Assembly: GCA_005877205.1 (NCBI GenBank)
Contig: VBPL01000038.1
Coordinates: 37,169 to 101,168 of the forward strand
Length of the DNA: 64,000 bases
DNA from: Nitrososphaerota archaeon
GTDB taxonomy: Archaea; Thermoproteota; Nitrososphaeria; Nitrososphaerales; Nitrosopumilaceae
Direction of reading: 5' to 3'
A program made the position numbers and the translations under genes. This document shows, piece after piece, positions 36,019-44,952 of the stretch. Positions within the stretch are counted from its first letter, which is position 1, and each line of letters opens with the position of its first letter. A model generated the notes under the pieces. The model was given only the letters and a program-made list of their open reading frames with translations, searched no databases and was not told where the DNA came from.

Positions 36019-36629
36019 AGGTTTATCAGCTTGAGGTAGGAAATATGCAGAATTTCACTTATGTGGTACAAGACGAAGAGACAGACGAAGCCGTTATCAT
36101 AGATCCCTCATGGGATCTAGATCAGTTGATTGAAGTCATACAGAAAAATAATTTGAAAGTAAAATATATCATAAACACTCACCATCATTTCGATCATACC
36201 GTTGGGAATGATGCAATGGCAATGCAAACAGGTTCCAAGATAATTCAACACACTGCTTCTACTCTCCGAAGCGATATTCGTGTCTCGGATGGAGATAAGA
36301 TAAGTTTTGGTAACTCGGAGCTTACAGTAATTCATACCCCGGGTCATTCCAAAGACAGCATATGCCTTGTCGGTGACGGAAAATTTTTTTCAGGCGATAC
36401 TCTTTTTGTCGGTAATTGTGGCAGAGTAGATCTACCAGGAGGCAGTGCACGAGAGCTTTATTACAGTTTGTTTAGTCTTATCAGTAAAATGGATGAAAAT
36501 CTTATGCTCTATCCAGGCCACAATTATGGAAATTCTCCAACGTCAACAATTGGGAGAGAGAAAAAAACAAATTTCGTGCTTCAACCAAGAACAGAAAATG
36601 AGTTTTTGGAATTTATGAATAGTGATTGA
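36015..36629 (+). CDS. Metallo-beta-lactamase-fold hydrolase (glyoxalase II-like)
   Basis: 204 aa from ATG 36015, chosen because it gives a 4-bp ATGA overlap with the preceding gene; the frame opens earlier at 35955 with an unlikely basic extension. Metal site HHHFDH (THHHFDH motif), downstream HTPGHSKDSICL, FSGDTLFVGNCGRVDLPGG and LYPGHNYGN. The pattern fits hydroxyacylglutathione hydrolase-like enzymes; substrate unknown. Confidence 0.87.
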   Translation: MKVYQLEVGNMQNFTYVVQDEETDEAVIIDPSWDLDQLIEVIQKNNLKVKYIINTHHHFDHTVGNDAMAMQTGSKIIQHTASTLRSDIRVSDGDKISFGNSELTVIHTPGHSKDSICLVGDGKFFSGDTLFVGNCGRVDLPGGSARELYYSLFSLISKMDENLMLYPGHNYGNSPTSTIGREKKTNFVLQPRTENEFLEFMNSD

Positions 36630-36632
36630 TCC

Positions 36633-37688
36633 TTGCAAGACATAGATGTGCTTGGAAACAAGCAAAAGGGATTGGATTTTATCAAGCAAACAGAACAACG
36701 AAAGTTCGCATTTTCTCTAGTTATCTCCTATACTGCAACGTCAGAGATACCGGGAATTACAATAGCTGGAGAACATCCTGATCTAATAAAATATACAGGT
36801 CCCGCTGATGCCGAGTTCATTCATTACGGAAATTGCAAAAGCATATCCGTTATTCCAATGACACCGGATGGGAAACCGACACCGGCCTTATTGACTAAAA
36901 CAGCTTTGGAGGCAGGAAGTATACCTAGCGTTGTAATAAACGCAGGTAGTAAAGTGCCACCCAAACTTCCTTTTATAGATATGGGATTAGAATATGGTAA
37001 AAACATAGCAAATGAACCTGCACTAGGACAAGAAGAAGTCAGAAAAGCTGTTGAGTATGGAAGAATAATTGGAAGATTTCTGGGAGCTTCAACTGAATGT
37101 CTTGTCGTGGGAGAAAGTGTACCGGGAGGTACTACCACTGCGCTGGGAGTACTTGTTGCATTTGGCGTAAAGACGCTAGTTAGCAGTAGTATGCCTAAAA
37201 ACCCCATCGAACTAAAAATTCGTATTATAAAGGAAGCCTTGAAGAGACTTGATTCAAAAGATCCATTCGACGTAGTTGCACAACTGGGTGATCCAATGAT
37301 CCCAACAATGGCTGGAATTCTTAGTACTGCATCGGAAGTATCAAAGGTAATGCTAGCAGGAGGGACTCAAATGGCCGCAGTCTTATGTTTTGCTAAAAAA
37401 TTAGGGTTTGAGGGTAAGAATACAGTTGTAGGTACAACCTCATACATTGCAGAAGATAAATCAGCTAATTTGCTTGGGGCAATTGAACAAGTGTTAGACG
37501 TGCCAATACTCGTCGCAAAACTAAAGCTTGGTCAATCTACTATTCCAGGACTCCGTTCTTACTCAGAGGGATTTGTAAAAGAAGGAGCTGGCGCCGGAGG
37601 AGCATCTATAGCATGCATGCTAAAAACCGGCATAAATTCAGAAAAATTGCTTTCTCTTACTGAAAAAGAATACAGAAGAATCACTTGA
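36633..37688 (+). CDS. cobT: Nicotinate-nucleotide phosphoribosyltransferase CobT, archaeal type
   Basis: 351 aa, TTG start. Archaeal CobT family (TIGR00303/UPF0284 type), which makes the alpha-ribazole phosphate of the B12 lower ligand. Seen: PDGKPTPALLTKTAL, GESVPGGTTTALGVLVAFG, GGTQMAAVLCFAKKLG, and YSEGFVKEGAGAGGASIA. It provides a substrate for CobS of the 9.4-13.6 kb operon although it lies 23 kb away. Its 3' end overlaps glmS (convergent) by 8 bp. Confidence 0.87.
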   Translation: MQDIDVLGNKQKGLDFIKQTEQRKFAFSLVISYTATSEIPGITIAGEHPDLIKYTGPADAEFIHYGNCKSISVIPMTPDGKPTPALLTKTALEAGSIPSVVINAGSKVPPKLPFIDMGLEYGKNIANEPALGQEEVRKAVEYGRIIGRFLGASTECLVVGESVPGGTTTALGVLVAFGVKTLVSSSMPKNPIELKIRIIKEALKRLDSKDPFDVVAQLGDPMIPTMAGILSTASEVSKVMLAGGTQMAAVLCFAKKLGFEGKNTVVGTTSYIAEDKSANLLGAIEQVLDVPILVAKLKLGQSTIPGLRSYSEGFVKEGAGAGGASIACMLKTGINSEKLLSLTEKEYRRIT

Positions 37689-39441
37689 CCGTTACCGATT
37701 TTGCCAAGTTTCTTGGATAATCTGGATCAGTGTCTTTCTCAAGAGCGGCATAATAAGCCAGAAGTTGAACAGGCACTATCTCTATAATTGGATACACTGA
37801 TTCATCTACCTGTGGTATCTCAACCCAATAGTCGTAGACGTCGCTTGGCTTATCAGAAATTCCAATTATTTTTGCACCTCTTGCCTTTATTTCCTGCGCA
37901 GATGTTAAAGTATCTGAATAAGTGGAATCATTAGGATTAATCATTATTACATATGTATTCGAATCCATTAATGCAAGTGGACCATGTTTTAGTTCTCCGC
38001 CAGGAAGGCCTTCTGCATGTATGTAAGTAAGCTCTTTCAACTTCAGCGAAGCTTCGGATGCAATAGGATAATGGATACCTCTGCCCAGCACGTAAATATC
38101 TGATATGTCCTTGAGCTTTCTCGCAATTTCTTGAATTCCTGAATGGTCAGAGAGAATCTTCGTAATAGACTCGGAAACCTTATTGAGGTCTAAACCAATG
38201 CAATTTCCGCATATCTTGTCAACTATTTTGTATAAGACAGTAAGTTGTGATGTAAAACTCTTTGTGGCCGCTACTCCTATTTCTGGTCCACAATTTAGCC
38301 CTATAGAAATAGATGATAGATGAACTAAAGACGATGTCATCATATTTACAATGGAAATAATCTTTGCTCCTGCGTCTTTTGCAATCTTCACAGCTTCAAG
38401 TACATCTGCGCTCTCGCCACTTTGAGATAAAGCAATCAGAATAGACTGTTGCTCAAACATATTAGGTGAGAACTGGACCTCGCTTGATATTATGGGTTCA
38501 ATCTTTATTTTTGCATATTTTGAAAATAGAAATTTTGCTATGAGTGCTGCATTGTAGCTAGTTCCGCTTCCAGTAATGTAAAGAGTCTTTGCGTGTTTAA
38601 CAAAATCGGTTGCCAAATCGAGCTCAAGTCTGGTGCTATTGGACGCATTTGGGATTGTTGCAGGTTGCTCTGAAATCTCCTTGAGGGTGAAATGAGCATA
38701 ATCTCCTTTATACGCATCAGCAAATTCCTTTGATACCTTAGTAATTTTATGTTGTACTGGTTTCGCATCAAAATCAAAAACCTTAATTCCAGAATTATTA
38801 ATAATTACAAACTCTTTGTTATCGAGATAGATTACTTCATCCGTGTGTTCTACAAATCCCAATACATCACTTGAGATAAAGTAACCATCTTTTCCAATTC
38901 CTATTATTAGTGGTTCATGAAGTCGGGCAGCAGCCAACGTGCCGTCTTCAAAAACTGCCGCGAAAGCATAATCTCCTTTTAACTCTGAGACAGTCGCAAG
39001 CACTGCTTTCTTTATTTCCTTGACTTTATCATAATGGTACTGGAGAAGATTGGAAATAACCTCGCTGTCTGTCTGACTTTTGAACATGTATCCTTTCTGT
39101 TGAAGTTCCTTTTTCAATTCCTCATGATTTTGTATTATCCCATTGTGAACAATTGCTATCTCACCTGCACTTGATGGATGGGGATGAGCATTTGTCTCGG
39201 TAACTCCACCATGTGTAGCCCAACGCGTATGGCCAATTCCTACGGTCCCTGAAAGTTCATCAAGTTTTGCGATTTTATTTACTTCTAAGACCTTGCCAAC
39301 ACCCTTTCTTACTAATATTTGATTATTGGAAAATGTAGCAACGCCTACGCTGTCATAACCTCGATACTCCATGCGTTTGAGTCCTTTTACTATTATGGGT
39401 GCAGCCGGACTAAGACCAAGGTATGCTATAATCGAACACAT
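37681..39441 (-). CDS. glmS: Glutamine-fructose-6-phosphate aminotransferase
   Basis: 586 aa. N-terminal class II glutaminase with the exposed nucleophile Cys2 in MCSIIAYLG, GIGHTRWATHGGVTETNAHP; two SIS sugar-isomerase domains with ITGSGTSYNAALIA and ALSQSGESADVLEA; C-terminal LAKSVTVK signature. Makes glucosamine-6-phosphate for surface glycans. Confidence 0.95.
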   Translation of the reverse strand: MCSIIAYLGLSPAAPIIVKGLKRMEYRGYDSVGVATFSNNQILVRKGVGKVLEVNKIAKLDELSGTVGIGHTRWATHGGVTETNAHPHPSSAGEIAIVHNGIIQNHEELKKELQQKGYMFKSQTDSEVISNLLQYHYDKVKEIKKAVLATVSELKGDYAFAAVFEDGTLAAARLHEPLIIGIGKDGYFISSDVLGFVEHTDEVIYLDNKEFVIINNSGIKVFDFDAKPVQHKITKVSKEFADAYKGDYAHFTLKEISEQPATIPNASNSTRLELDLATDFVKHAKTLYITGSGTSYNAALIAKFLFSKYAKIKIEPIISSEVQFSPNMFEQQSILIALSQSGESADVLEAVKIAKDAGAKIISIVNMMTSSLVHLSSISIGLNCGPEIGVAATKSFTSQLTVLYKIVDKICGNCIGLDLNKVSESITKILSDHSGIQEIARKLKDISDIYVLGRGIHYPIASEASLKLKELTYIHAEGLPGGELKHGPLALMDSNTYVIMINPNDSTYSDTLTSAQEIKARGAKIIGISDKPSDVYDYWVEIPQVDESVYPIIEIVPVQLLAYYAALEKDTDPDYPRNLAKSVTVK

Positions 39442-39547
39442 ACTCTATTTCCTTCTATTCCTTGATAAATAATAATTGTATATAATTTAATATTACAATT
39501 ACATTAACACACTCTTTAAGTAAACTCAATACCAACAACCTCCAAAA

Positions 39548-39694
39548 TTGGAAATCCACACAATAGACGACTTGATTCTTCGGTTAGCTGGGAAGAAATT
39601 TAAGACGTCGAGAAGCATTCTCACTAAGGATACCTACAAGACCTCCCTTAATAAATTCGTAGAGTTTCTGAGGATTCAAGGTCTGCCAGAATGA
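39548..39694 (+). pseudogene. Fragment of tyrosine recombinase (integrase) N-terminal domain
   Basis: TTG-started frame of 48 codons ending TGA. The translation has the core-binding SAM-like pattern: IDDLILRLAGKKFKTSRS, then LTKDTYKTSLNKFVEFLRIQ. That is the first part of a phage-type integrase with the catalytic domain missing. No attachment repeat was identified beside it. Confidence 0.55.
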
Positions 39695-39768
39695 TACTGG
39701 ACGATTGTTATTTCCAATACTGGGATTGACAGACAACAGCTTATTACTCTACTAGTATAATAACGACC

Positions 39769-39900
39769 ATGGACATTCAAAATTATCTCAGTGGTTTTGT
39801 CGTAAGCTGGATAACTTTTATGGTCGGAATAGTAGCCGCATTCCTTTTACGAAAGAAATTATTTCGATTAGCTGAGAAAAAAGCCCCAACAACTACATAA
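39769..39900 (+). CDS. 43-aa single-helix membrane protein
   Basis: ATG at 39769, stop TAA at 39898-39900. One hydrophobic helix (about residues 10-27, FVVSWITFMVGIVAAFLL) followed by RKKLFRLAEKK, a positive-inside tail. Too short for standard gene callers; no family recognised. Confidence 0.45.
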   Translation: MDIQNYLSGFVVSWITFMVGIVAAFLLRKKLFRLAEKKAPTTT

Positions 39901-40027
39901 AAACAAACTTTAGCGCTCTGTATTAGTGTTGAATTTTAACAATGTAATCAAGTTATACCTAAATAGGTACAAGAAACTCGATGAAATTGTATTAAACTAA
40001 TTGCAAGTTTTAATAATTGTATATATT

Positions 40028-40570
40028 CTACTCGGCCGGTTGTTCAGTTTTATCTGCTTTGGAAGCTTGTTGCGTTGTTCTGGTCAAATCTACTTTAGGA
40101 GATAAACCTACTTGACTCTCTTCTTCTATAGTCACAGTATATGATGGGACCGTGACCATTCTTTCCCCAATCATTACATGACCATGGACAACCACTTGCC
40201 TTGCGAGATATGGACTTTTTATGGAGGCCTTTTTCTGAATAACTGTCTGCAATCTGCGAGAAAGCAGATCAGTAACCTTAAGATTCAATACATCATCTAG
40301 AGTGGAATTTTCTTTTACCAGTCCTATCCTTACCAACGATTTCATCAACGTTGGTTCTTTTTTGCTTCTAACCTCTTGGGTTAGTGCCAAGAGAGATCGT
40401 GCTTGATTTCTGATTCTTGAAAGTTCGGTATGCGCTTTCCAAAGCTCTCGTTTGTTCTTAAGTCCAAAAGTTCCAAGTACATACAACTCTTCGTTTAAGA
40501 GATCATAATTTAGAGGGCGTTTTGGCCGCCTCCACATTTTGCGTGAATTCTTTGGATAATCTCCCACCAC
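40028..40570 (-). CDS. rps4: 30S ribosomal protein S4
   Basis: 180 aa archaeal uS4. Seen: MGDYPKN-like start (MVGDYPKNSRKMWRRPKRP), central RIRNQARSLLALTQEVR, S4 RNA-binding domain DLLSRRLQTVIQKK and ARQVVVHGHVMIG. Follows rps13 by 7 bp. The S11 and RpoD genes, which often follow in archaea, are absent here. Confidence 0.95.
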   Translation of the reverse strand: MVGDYPKNSRKMWRRPKRPLNYDLLNEELYVLGTFGLKNKRELWKAHTELSRIRNQARSLLALTQEVRSKKEPTLMKSLVRIGLVKENSTLDDVLNLKVTDLLSRRLQTVIQKKASIKSPYLARQVVVHGHVMIGERMVTVPSYTVTIEEESQVGLSPKVDLTRTTQQASKADKTEQPAE

Positions 40571-40577
40571 GTTTCAC

Positions 40578-41234
40578 CTATTTTGCCTTCTTTTCCGTCG
40601 TAGGCTTGGTGGCAGGAGCTTTTGTGTCTTTTGCAGGAGCTTTTGTGTCTTTTGCAGGAGCTGCAGCACCCTTTGCTGCAGCTGCCGCAGGAGTTCCTGG
40701 TTGACCTGGCGAAGCTGTAGTAGCTGCCGCTTGACCTGGCGCAGCTGGAGCTTCACCTTCAGCTAGTGCTCCAGCTGGAAGTACTTTGCCTCCTTTACGA
40801 ACTCCTACAGCACCACCTTTTCTGCCTGTAGTACGAGTTCTTTGTCCTCGCACTTTCAATCCATATGTGTGACGGAAGCCTCTCCAACTGCTCATTGTTT
40901 TTTCTCTCTCAATATCATTTCTAACATTGAAATCTATATCTGAAGTAATTAGATGCAAATCTTCGCCTGAATCAATGTCTTTTCTCCTATTTAGAAACCA
41001 AGATGGAATGTTTACCACAGAAGGATTCTTCATTATCTTCTCAATCTCTTCTACCTGAGACTCGGTAAGGAAACCAATGTTGCTATTAGGATTTATTTTT
41101 AGTATGTCTAGAATTGATTTTGCAAAATTGTAACCCATGCCTTTTACCTGACTAATGCCTATTATCGTCTTCTTAGTACCAAGAATGTCCTTGCCCGCGA
41201 TCCTGACAATGTGTCTGTATTCTTGTGAAGACAA
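40578..41234 (-). CDS. rps13: 30S ribosomal protein S13 with long Ala/Pro/Lys tail
   Basis: 218 aa; the usual archaeal uS13 is about 150 aa. TTG start at 41234. The conserved body (residues 1-150) has [32 protein letters not shown] and [15 protein letters not shown]. The extra C-terminal 68 residues are low complexity (A/P/K/G/T), with the unit KDTKAPA repeated and an Ala run ([12 protein letters not shown]). It is probably disordered and cationic at the end. Whether it is fixed in relatives is not known to me. Confidence 0.93.
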   Translation of the reverse strand: MSSQEYRHIVRIAGKDILGTKKTIIGISQVKGMGYNFAKSILDILKINPNSNIGFLTESQVEEIEKIMKNPSVVNIPSWFLNRRKDIDSGEDLHLITSDIDFNVRNDIEREKTMSSWRGFRHTYGLKVRGQRTRTTGRKGGAVGVRKGGKVLPAGALAEGEAPAAPGQAAATTASPGQPGTPAAAAAKGAAAPAKDTKAPAKDTKAPATKPTTEKKAK

Positions 41235-41320
41235 GTATTGGGAAATCCCTCATATCCGAGATAAAAACCATGCTAAAATAAAATAATACTTTAAATCAGA
41301 TCTCGGGAGTATTTATCGTA

Positions 41321-42955
41321 ATGGTACAGGATCTTGAAAATCTTGTTAATCGAAGTTATGGTTCAGAACCAAAATATACAGAAATAATGGCAGGGGTTCC
41401 TGAAGACTATAAACAAATTAGAACTCTGGGTGATCTATTAGAGATCAATTACAAAACAGTCGGTGCAAAAGAACAGCTTAGACAGAACCTGATTTCAAAA
41501 ATAAGAACTGCTGAAATAAAGTATCCGGGAATTATAGGCTTTCACGACGACGTTATTCCTGCGCTTGACCGCGCAATATTATCATGCCACGACATAATCT
41601 TGGTGGGGCAAATAGGACAGGCTAAGACTAGAATAGCTCAGACAATTGCTGAGTATTTACTTTCTCCAATGCCAATAATAAGAGGAAGCATGACAAATGA
41701 CTGCCCAATGGATCTGCCATCTCAGGAATTGATTTTCTTGCTTCAAGACAAAGAAAATCCCATGTCAATTCCAAAATTTTATGTGGACGTTGACAGTATG
41801 AAAAAAATTCGAGACTACAAGCTCAATACACCCATTGAGTGGGTAGAAGGTAAACGTAGATTCAAGTATGTATTGGCCACTCCTGATATTTCTGTAAAAG
41901 ATCTGGTAGGCCAAATTGATGCAATAAAGATAACAAAAAGGGGAATAGAAATGTATGAAATTGAATCTTATTCTCCTGGGCAACTTATGCAAGCCAAACA
42001 CGGTATTTTTTGTATAGATGAATTGCCTGTGCTTGACACAAGAAAACAAGTTGCACTCCTCTCTGTACTGCAAGAAGGAAAATACACTACTGGTGTATAT
42101 CCGGTAATTTTTGAACCAAAAACTGCATTCTTTGCGACTGCAAATCCAATCGATTATACCCATTCTGGAAAAATAATTGAACCGCTTTACGATCGATTAA
42201 AGAGTCACATCACTACGCATTATCCGAGATCTATTGGAGATGAAATGCTCATAATAATTCAAGAAGCAAAAATTCCTAAATCATTTGTGCCAATTTTCAT
42301 GCTTAAAACTCTTGCCCGTATAGTACAAAACGCACGTCAAAATCAAGAGATTAATCAAGATAAAGGAGTCAGCGTACGAATGGGAGTTCATAGTCTGGAA
42401 CTGTTAGTAGGAGAAGCGGAAAGAACTCGGGCTCTATCCCACAATATTATTGCGGTACCACGACCTTGTGATATTTTTTGCATTGGGCAATGTGCAAAAT
42501 TTGAACTGGCAGAACTAGATGATACTAATGAAAATCGTGAAACGACTCTACAGAATCTGATTACTAATTCTTTTAAGGATGTATCTCTGGAATATCTAAA
42601 TGGAATCGATCCCGGCCTGTTTGACTCAATAAAAAAAGAATTTGGGCAACAAACTTTTCAAGTTTCACAAGGAATCTTGGGTTCCAACAGCATGCAAAAA
42701 TCATATGATAACCAGCTGAAGAATTTCGCTTCTCTTTCTAGCTTGATAAGCAAAGCAGTCCAGAAAGCAACATCTGAACAAGATGAATTCATTAAGGAAG
42801 CACGAAAGTACAATATCCAAAGTGACTGCATAGTCATTTCTGAAAAGATACACAATGAACTTAGAGCGGCAACTACAGAATTGATCTTGGAGGGTCTATT
42901 CTGGTTAGAGCCAAAAATTTTGGATAAAAGAGAGACCGGTTACATTGCAGCGTAA
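41321..42955 (+). CDS. ChlI/MoxR-like AAA+ ATPase
   Basis: 544 aa AAA+ protein of the magnesium-chelatase subunit I class. Walker A variant GQIGQAKTRIAQ, Walker B FCIDELPVLD, sensor 1 FATANPIDYTHSG, arginine-finger region EPLYDRLKSH. The C-terminal part is helical. It overlaps a VWA-domain gene by 11 bp, as I and D subunits of metal chelatases usually pair. No chlorophyll genes are present. A cobaltochelatase motor or a MoxR-type assembly chaperone are both possible. Confidence 0.8.
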   Translation: MVQDLENLVNRSYGSEPKYTEIMAGVPEDYKQIRTLGDLLEINYKTVGAKEQLRQNLISKIRTAEIKYPGIIGFHDDVIPALDRAILSCHDIILVGQIGQAKTRIAQTIAEYLLSPMPIIRGSMTNDCPMDLPSQELIFLLQDKENPMSIPKFYVDVDSMKKIRDYKLNTPIEWVEGKRRFKYVLATPDISVKDLVGQIDAIKITKRGIEMYEIESYSPGQLMQAKHGIFCIDELPVLDTRKQVALLSVLQEGKYTTGVYPVIFEPKTAFFATANPIDYTHSGKIIEPLYDRLKSHITTHYPRSIGDEMLIIIQEAKIPKSFVPIFMLKTLARIVQNARQNQEINQDKGVSVRMGVHSLELLVGEAERTRALSHNIIAVPRPCDIFCIGQCAKFELAELDDTNENRETTLQNLITNSFKDVSLEYLNGIDPGLFDSIKKEFGQQTFQVSQGILGSNSMQKSYDNQLKNFASLSSLISKAVQKATSEQDEFIKEARKYNIQSDCIVISEKIHNELRAATTELILEGLFWLEPKILDKRETGYIAA

Positions 42956-44288
42956 GACAAAAAATTTTGTTTATTTCTTAAGTGAGAAAGACCATTCAAA
43001 ACATTCGAAATCTCAAATATCGAACGAAAAATTAACTCAAATTCTAAAAGTAATAGCAAAACAGGTACTCAAAGAAAAAGAGCAGTCCATGCAGGACTTG
43101 GAACGGATACTTCAAGAAGGAAGTCAAGAATCGTCATCAAATTCTCAACTTGTGGGGGATGAAGACAAACAGATCGATCTGAGGGGAAGTAATGAACCAA
43201 TAACAAAATATCTACGTATACTAGGTTATATCAAAGATGAAAAAAAATGGCTCACCAATAAGGCATTTTTTGAAATAGGACAAAGAATGCTCGAGGATAT
43301 AATAAAAACAATAAACGAGGGAGGATTTGGTTTCCACGAAACACGTAACATTGGTTCTGGAAATACAATACTAGATACTACAAGAAAACTGGAGTTAGGT
43401 GATGATGTAAAGAATTTAGATGTACCTGGGATCATATTGAACTCTGTGCAGAGAACTAAGAGTAAAGGAATTCCAGTGGAATTTCCTCTTCAATTAGAAT
43501 TTGAGGATTTGGAAAAATTTGAAACAAAAGAAGAGGTAAAGGTTGCGGTTATTTACTGTATAGACCTTAGTTCCACCATGAAATATTCTATGAGTTCTGG
43601 AGAGGGTAGTAGGATTGAGGCTGCAAAAAGAGCGTTATGGGCACTGTATGTATTAAACAAGAAATTCTTTCCGAATGATTCTGTCTATGTTGTTGGCTTT
43701 GGTTCTCTTGCATCCGAGGTCAAACCCCATGACATTCCATACCTGAAAACATATGATGCTAATGATAATTTTCTACACTATACCAATTACCAAGCAGCAC
43801 TAAGACTTGCACTTAAAATTCTCAAGAAAGATGGTGCACAGAACAAGCGAATTGTACTGATTACCGACGGTCAACCTAGCGCATGCTTTGTTGATAATGA
43901 ATCACAAAGAAATGCTATATTGTCAGAAAAACCTTATTCACATTTCTATAAGCCAGATGAAGTAACTATTTCCAAGATGAAAAATGAGAAGGACGTAAAA
44001 TTGGATATTGGAAAAGAAATGGTATATCTCTGTTACAGATATAGACAGGTTGATCAAGCTATAGAAGCAAAAACACTACAAGAAGCAACAAAATGCAAAA
44101 GAGAAGGAATAGAGATCGATACAATTATGATAAGCGAAGAATCAGAGCTTTTGAAATACGTGGAGAACCTTGAAAAACATCTGAAAGGAAGAGCTTATTA
44201 TATAAATCCGGAAAAGATTGGCAGAGTTCTTATTAGTGATTTTATTTCAAACAAGAAAATGATACTGAATTCAAAGTATGATTGGTAA
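42945..44288 (+). CDS. ChlD-like protein with von Willebrand A domain
   Basis: 447 aa. The N-terminal 190 residues are charged and helical; a VWA domain follows (about 195-430) with MIDAS motif DLSSTM and downstream ITDGQPS. It is the D-subunit partner of the upstream AAA+ protein. The start lies inside the upstream gene (11-bp overlap), and the stop overlaps the winged-helix gene by 7 bp. Role unknown. Confidence 0.78.
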   Translation: MQRKTKNFVYFLSEKDHSKHSKSQISNEKLTQILKVIAKQVLKEKEQSMQDLERILQEGSQESSSNSQLVGDEDKQIDLRGSNEPITKYLRILGYIKDEKKWLTNKAFFEIGQRMLEDIIKTINEGGFGFHETRNIGSGNTILDTTRKLELGDDVKNLDVPGIILNSVQRTKSKGIPVEFPLQLEFEDLEKFETKEEVKVAVIYCIDLSSTMKYSMSSGEGSRIEAAKRALWALYVLNKKFFPNDSVYVVGFGSLASEVKPHDIPYLKTYDANDNFLHYTNYQAALRLALKILKKDGAQNKRIVLITDGQPSACFVDNESQRNAILSEKPYSHFYKPDEVTISKMKNEKDVKLDIGKEMVYLCYRYRQVDQAIEAKTLQEATKCKREGIEIDTIMISEESELLKYVENLEKHLKGRAYYINPEKIGRVLISDFISNKKMILNSKYDW

Positions 44289-44602
44289 ATTTGAATCAAA
44301 ATTTTGATAAACGAAAAATGATCGAAACTCTGACAGACCCAGATGTATCTATGATACTTGTAGAACTTGAAAACGGTGAAAAAGATTCTATCTATCTGAC
44401 AGAAAAATTAGGAATCACTCTGGATGAAATCAAAGCGCGATTGTCGAATGTAACTGCTTACGGTTTTGTTACAATGAATCAAAATGGCGATAGGACCATT
44501 TTCAGAGCTGACATGGATAAACTCAATGGTATTATGGAAAGTGATGAAAACTTTACAAATATAGAAGACGGTTTAACTGAACTCGATCAATATCTTAACT
44601 AA
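44282..44602 (+). CDS. Winged-helix-like small protein of the ChlI/VWA operon
   Basis: 106 aa. The pattern VSMILVELENGEKDSIYLTE, LGITLDEIKARLSNVTAYGF and a beta-wing (MNQNGDRTIFRAD) matches a winged helix, followed by an acidic helical tail. As third gene of the overlapping trio it could regulate the operon or be a subunit. It has no cysteines. Confidence 0.6.
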   Translation: MVNLNQNFDKRKMIETLTDPDVSMILVELENGEKDSIYLTEKLGITLDEIKARLSNVTAYGFVTMNQNGDRTIFRADMDKLNGIMESDENFTNIEDGLTELDQYLN

Positions 44603-44828
44603 CTCTTTTGCCCCTACTTTTTATTAAATATAACATACCAACAACAAGACCACCGAGTCCTATCGCCAACACAGCTGACACTAAAATGTCTAGTATTGTA
44701 ATACTCTCAAGATTGTTCTGTTGTTTACTAGGACGATTATCTGTGATTTGAGATTGATAGACGGTGATACCTACACCAATGAGAACTAGGATTCCACTGG
44801 CTATCAGGATCGCTTTTGGTTTTACCAC
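44595..44828 (-). CDS. Small two-helix membrane protein
   Basis: 77 aa with hydrophobic helices at about residues 5-24 (AILIASGILVLIGVGITVY) and 46-68 (ILDILVSAVLAIGLGGLVVG), a polar loop between and a basic end SRGKRVS. It overlaps the preceding gene's end by 8 bp (convergent). No family recognised. Confidence 0.55.
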   Translation of the reverse strand: MVKPKAILIASGILVLIGVGITVYQSQITDNRPSKQQNNLESITILDILVSAVLAIGLGGLVVGMLYLIKSRGKRVS

Positions 44829-44952
44829 ATCCGCCCTGATTTCTCACCCTTAGTTAAAACTTAGCAGTCAACAAATGGTTTGTTGTATCAATATCGAGAA
44901 CAGGACAATTTATTCGACAACATTATTTTCTACATAGCATAATATAAAAAAG

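Larger units (their letters stand above)
39442..40027. other. 586-bp region with integrase remnant and a micro membrane gene
   Basis: Between glmS and rps4. It contains the promoter of glmS, a 48-aa fragment of a tyrosine recombinase N-terminus (39548-39694) and a 43-aa one-helix protein (39769-39900). The final 120 bp is AT-rich and shows nothing else. Confidence 0.5.

Noticed and set aside
40522..40756. Ala- and Gln-rich frames on both strands in the S13 tail region
   Set aside because: These arise from the repetitive DNA of the S13 tail read in other frames.
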